From positions 1 through 6,158 of the forward strand of contig CAJTZB010000149.1 of NCBI GenBank assembly GCA_910583815.1: 6,158 nt of DNA, in the 5' to 3' direction. Shown here piece by piece: positions 3,933 to 6,158 of this stretch. The notes under the pieces are model-generated. The model was not told where the DNA came from. It saw only the letters and a program-made list of their open reading frames with translations, and made no database searches. The position numbers and the translations under genes are program-made. Origin of the DNA: an uncultured Lachnospiraceae bacterium. GTDB taxonomy: Bacteria; Bacillota; Clostridia; Lachnospirales; Lachnospiraceae. How positions within the stretch are numbered: the stretch's first letter is position 1; each line of letters opens with the position of its first letter.

Positions 3933-6158
3933 ATGGCAGAGTACACGCCAATGATGATGCAATATATAGAGACAAAAGAGAAATACAAGGACTGCATTTT
4001 ATTTTACCGTCTTGGTGATTTTTATGAAATGTTTTTTGAGGATGCGGTTACGGTATCTAAGGAGTTAGAACTGACGCTGACCGGGAAGAGCTGTGGACAG
4101 GAAGAGCGTGCGCCAATGTGCGGGATTCCATACCATGCAGTGGACAGCTATCTGAACCGTTTGGTAAACAAGGGCTACCGCGTTGCCATCTGCGAACAGG
4201 TGGAAGACCCAAAGCTTGCAAAGGGTATCGTAAAGCGTGAGGTAATCCGTATTGTCACTCCGGGAACCAATTTAAATACACAGTCAATGGATGAGACAAA
4301 AAACAACTATCTGATGGGAATTGCCTATGTGGACCATACGTTTGGCATTTCTACAGTGGATGTGACGACCGGCGATTATTATGTGACGCAGGTAGAAGAA
4401 CTGCGGCAGGCAGCCGATGAGGTCATGAAATTTATGCCGTCTGAGCTTATTTGCAATACCTCGCTTGCAGTAAGCGGCATGGATTTAGAGGATTTGAAGA
4501 ACCGCCTGAATATTTCTGTCCGGATTTTGGAGGACTGGTATTTTGATGAAGAGGTCTGCGAAAAGGAATTAAAACAGCATTTTGGTGTTGGTGCTTTGGA
4601 TGGGCTTGGATTAAAGGATTATGACATCGGAACCATTGCAGCAGGTGCGGTTTTACTGTATTTATATGAGACGCAGAAGAATTCCCTGGAGCATATTACA
4701 AGGCTGCTTCCGTACTCTACTGGAAGATATATGATTATAGACAGTTCCACAAGAAGAAATTTGGAACTGACGGAAACACTTCGTGAAAAGCAGAAACGGG
4801 GCTCCCTGCTTTGGGTGCTTGATAAGACAAAAACAGCGATGGGGGCAAGGATGCTCCGTACTTTTTTAGAACAGCCGCTGATTCAAAAGAAGGACATCAA
4901 CGAGCGTCTGGATGCCATTGAAGAACTCAATGATAATGTTATTACAAGGGAAGAAATGAGAGAATATTTGGATGCTATTTATGATTTGGAGCGGCTGATG
5001 GGCAGGGTAAGTTACCGTTCAGCAAATCCAAGAGATATGATAGCACTGCTTACTTCCCTGCAGATGCTGCCACATATCCGTTTTCTCATAAAGGAACTGG
5101 AGTCAGAGGAATGGCGGCAGATTTATCAGGATATTGATACACTTTCAGACATGGAGCAGCTAATCAATTCAGCGATTGCACCGGACCCTCCTCTGGCTAT
5201 CAAAGAGGGAGGTATTATCAAGTCCGGTTACAATGAAGAGGTAGACCGTCTGCGCCTTGCAAAGACAGAAGGGAAAAACTGGTTAGCAGAACTGGAAGCA
5301 AAGGAAAGAGAATCGACCGGCATTAAAAACTTAAAAATTAAGTTTAACAGAGTCTTTGGCTATTATCTGGAAGTGACAAACTCCTACAAAGAGCTTGTGC
5401 CGGAAACATGGATCAGAAAGCAGACACTGGCAAATGCAGAACGGTATACAACATTAGAACTAAAGAAAATGGAAGAAGATATTCTGGGAGCAGAGGACAA
5501 GCTGTTTTCACTGGAATATGACTTGTTTACAGAGCTTCGGGAAACAATTGCCGGACAGGTGCTGCGCATCCAGAAGACCGCAAAGGCAATCGCAAAGGCA
5601 GACGCATTCGCTTCACTTGCACTTGTGGCAGAACGCAACCACTATGTGCGTCCTTCCATCAATGAAGATGGTGTGATTTCCATTCGCGGAGGCAGGCATC
5701 CAGTAGTTGAACTGATGATTTCCAATGACATGTTTGTGGAGAACGATACGCGTCTGGATAACGATACCCATCGTGTTTCCATTATTACCGGGCCTAATAT
5801 GGCAGGAAAATCCACCTATATGCGCCAGACGGCATTGATTGTGCTGATGGCACAAATTGGAAGCTTTGTTCCTGCAGAAAGCGCAGACATTGGGATTGCA
5901 GACCGGATTTTTACAAGAGTAGGTGCATCAGACGACCTCGCTTCCGGGCAAAGCACGTTTATGGTGGAAATGACCGAGGTTGCAAATATTCTTCGGAATG
6001 CGACGAAAAACAGCCTCTTAATTTTAGATGAAATCGGAAGAGGAACAAGTACATACGACGGTCTCAGCATTGCATGGGCAGTCGTGGAACACATTGCAGA
6101 CGTAGCAAAGCTTGGTGCAAAGACACTGTTTGCGACGCATTACCATGAACTGACAGAA
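3933..6158 (+). CDS. mutS: DNA mismatch repair protein MutS (3' end outside window)
   Basis: The mismatch sensor that binds mispairs and short loops as a dimer and, on ATP exchange, becomes a sliding clamp that recruits MutL. The frame is open through 742 codons to the window edge; family members are about 850-880 residues, so roughly the last 110-140 (end of the ATPase domain, dimer helices and C-terminal tetramer tail) are missing. The mismatch-reading F-x-E motif is Phe30-Tyr31-Glu32 in RLGDFYEMFFED. Connector, core/lever and clamp domains follow without breaks. The ATPase shows Walker A GPNMAGKST (620-628), signature GASDDLASGQST (664-675), Walker B LLILDE with Asp699/Glu700, and the His of ATHYHE (736). 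No frameshift or lost key residue is seen. As last visible gene of the unit it follows rnhA by 68 bases; mutL is the usual next gene in related genomes, but it is not visible here. Confidence 0.98.
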   Translation, partial: MAEYTPMMMQYIETKEKYKDCILFYRLGDFYEMFFEDAVTVSKELELTLTGKSCGQEERAPMCGIPYHAVDSYLNRLVNKGYRVAICEQVEDPKLAKGIVKREVIRIVTPGTNLNTQSMDETKNNYLMGIAYVDHTFGISTVDVTTGDYYVTQVEELRQAADEVMKFMPSELICNTSLAVSGMDLEDLKNRLNISVRILEDWYFDEEVCEKELKQHFGVGALDGLGLKDYDIGTIAAGAVLLYLYETQKNSLEHITRLLPYSTGRYMIIDSSTRRNLELTETLREKQKRGSLLWVLDKTKTAMGARMLRTFLEQPLIQKKDINERLDAIEELNDNVITREEMREYLDAIYDLERLMGRVSYRSANPRDMIALLTSLQMLPHIRFLIKELESEEWRQIYQDIDTLSDMEQLINSAIAPDPPLAIKEGGIIKSGYNEEVDRLRLAKTEGKNWLAELEAKERESTGIKNLKIKFNRVFGYYLEVTNSYKELVPETWIRKQTLANAERYTTLELKKMEEDILGAEDKLFSLEYDLFTELRETIAGQVLRIQKTAKAIAKADAFASLALVAERNHYVRPSINEDGVISIRGGRHPVVELMISNDMFVENDTRLDNDTHRVSIITGPNMAGKSTYMRQTALIVLMAQIGSFVPAESADIGIADRIFTRVGASDDLASGQSTFMVEMTEVANILRNATKNSLLILDEIGRGTSTYDGLSIAWAVVEHIADVAKLGAKTLFATHYHELTE

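Noticed and set aside
5384..6094. Several minus-strand open frames of 80-92 codons
   Set aside because: They are opposite the MutS core and ATPase coding sequence; low-complexity composition (Ser/Ala/Ile-rich) is typical of antisense shadows.

Overview
The window looks like chromosome from a low-to-moderate GC Firmicute of the class Clostridia, most likely Lachnospiraceae or a close relative. This rests on the A/T-rich intergenic DNA with consensus sigma-A promoters, strong GGAGG ribosome sites, intrinsic terminators with U tracts, the protein style, and a four-segment MutS beside a membrane-type MutS paralogue. The genus is inferred from style only. No mobile element, CRISPR array, tRNA or rRNA is visible.

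Layout. Bases 1-104 hold the last 33 codons of an unidentified + strand gene. Bases 105-422 are non-coding: a terminator-like hairpin, a second long hairpin, then a perfect-consensus extended -10 promoter followed by a tandem TTAACA/GTAACA-type repeat that resembles the operators of OmpR-family regulators (WalR/PhoP type). Bases 423-1511 encode a secreted cell-wall hydrolase with a signal peptide, two bacterial SH3 domains and a C-terminal NlpC/P60 peptidase. It is closed by a textbook terminator at 1525-1562, so it is a single-gene unit.

Bases 1563-1711 contain a good promoter whose -35 lies in a cluster of GGCAA/TTGCC inverted repeats. It drives a second + strand unit: a 560-residue membrane-anchored MutS-family ATPase without a mismatch-recognition domain (1712-3394), RNase HI (3391-3864, overlapping by ATGA) and the true mismatch-repair protein MutS (3933 to the window edge, about 742 residues present, C-terminus missing).

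Working together: the hydrolase is a cell-envelope gene unrelated to what follows. The second unit is a nucleic-acid maintenance cluster. MutS finds mismatches, RNase HI cuts RNA in RNA:DNA hybrids, and the membrane MutS paralogue has an intact ATPase but no known substrate. Its co-transcription with rnhA and mutS is the most interesting point here. I see no unmistakably new system; the candidates are the MutS-like/RNase HI/MutS grouping and the regulatory DNA before the hydrolase and before the MutS-like gene.
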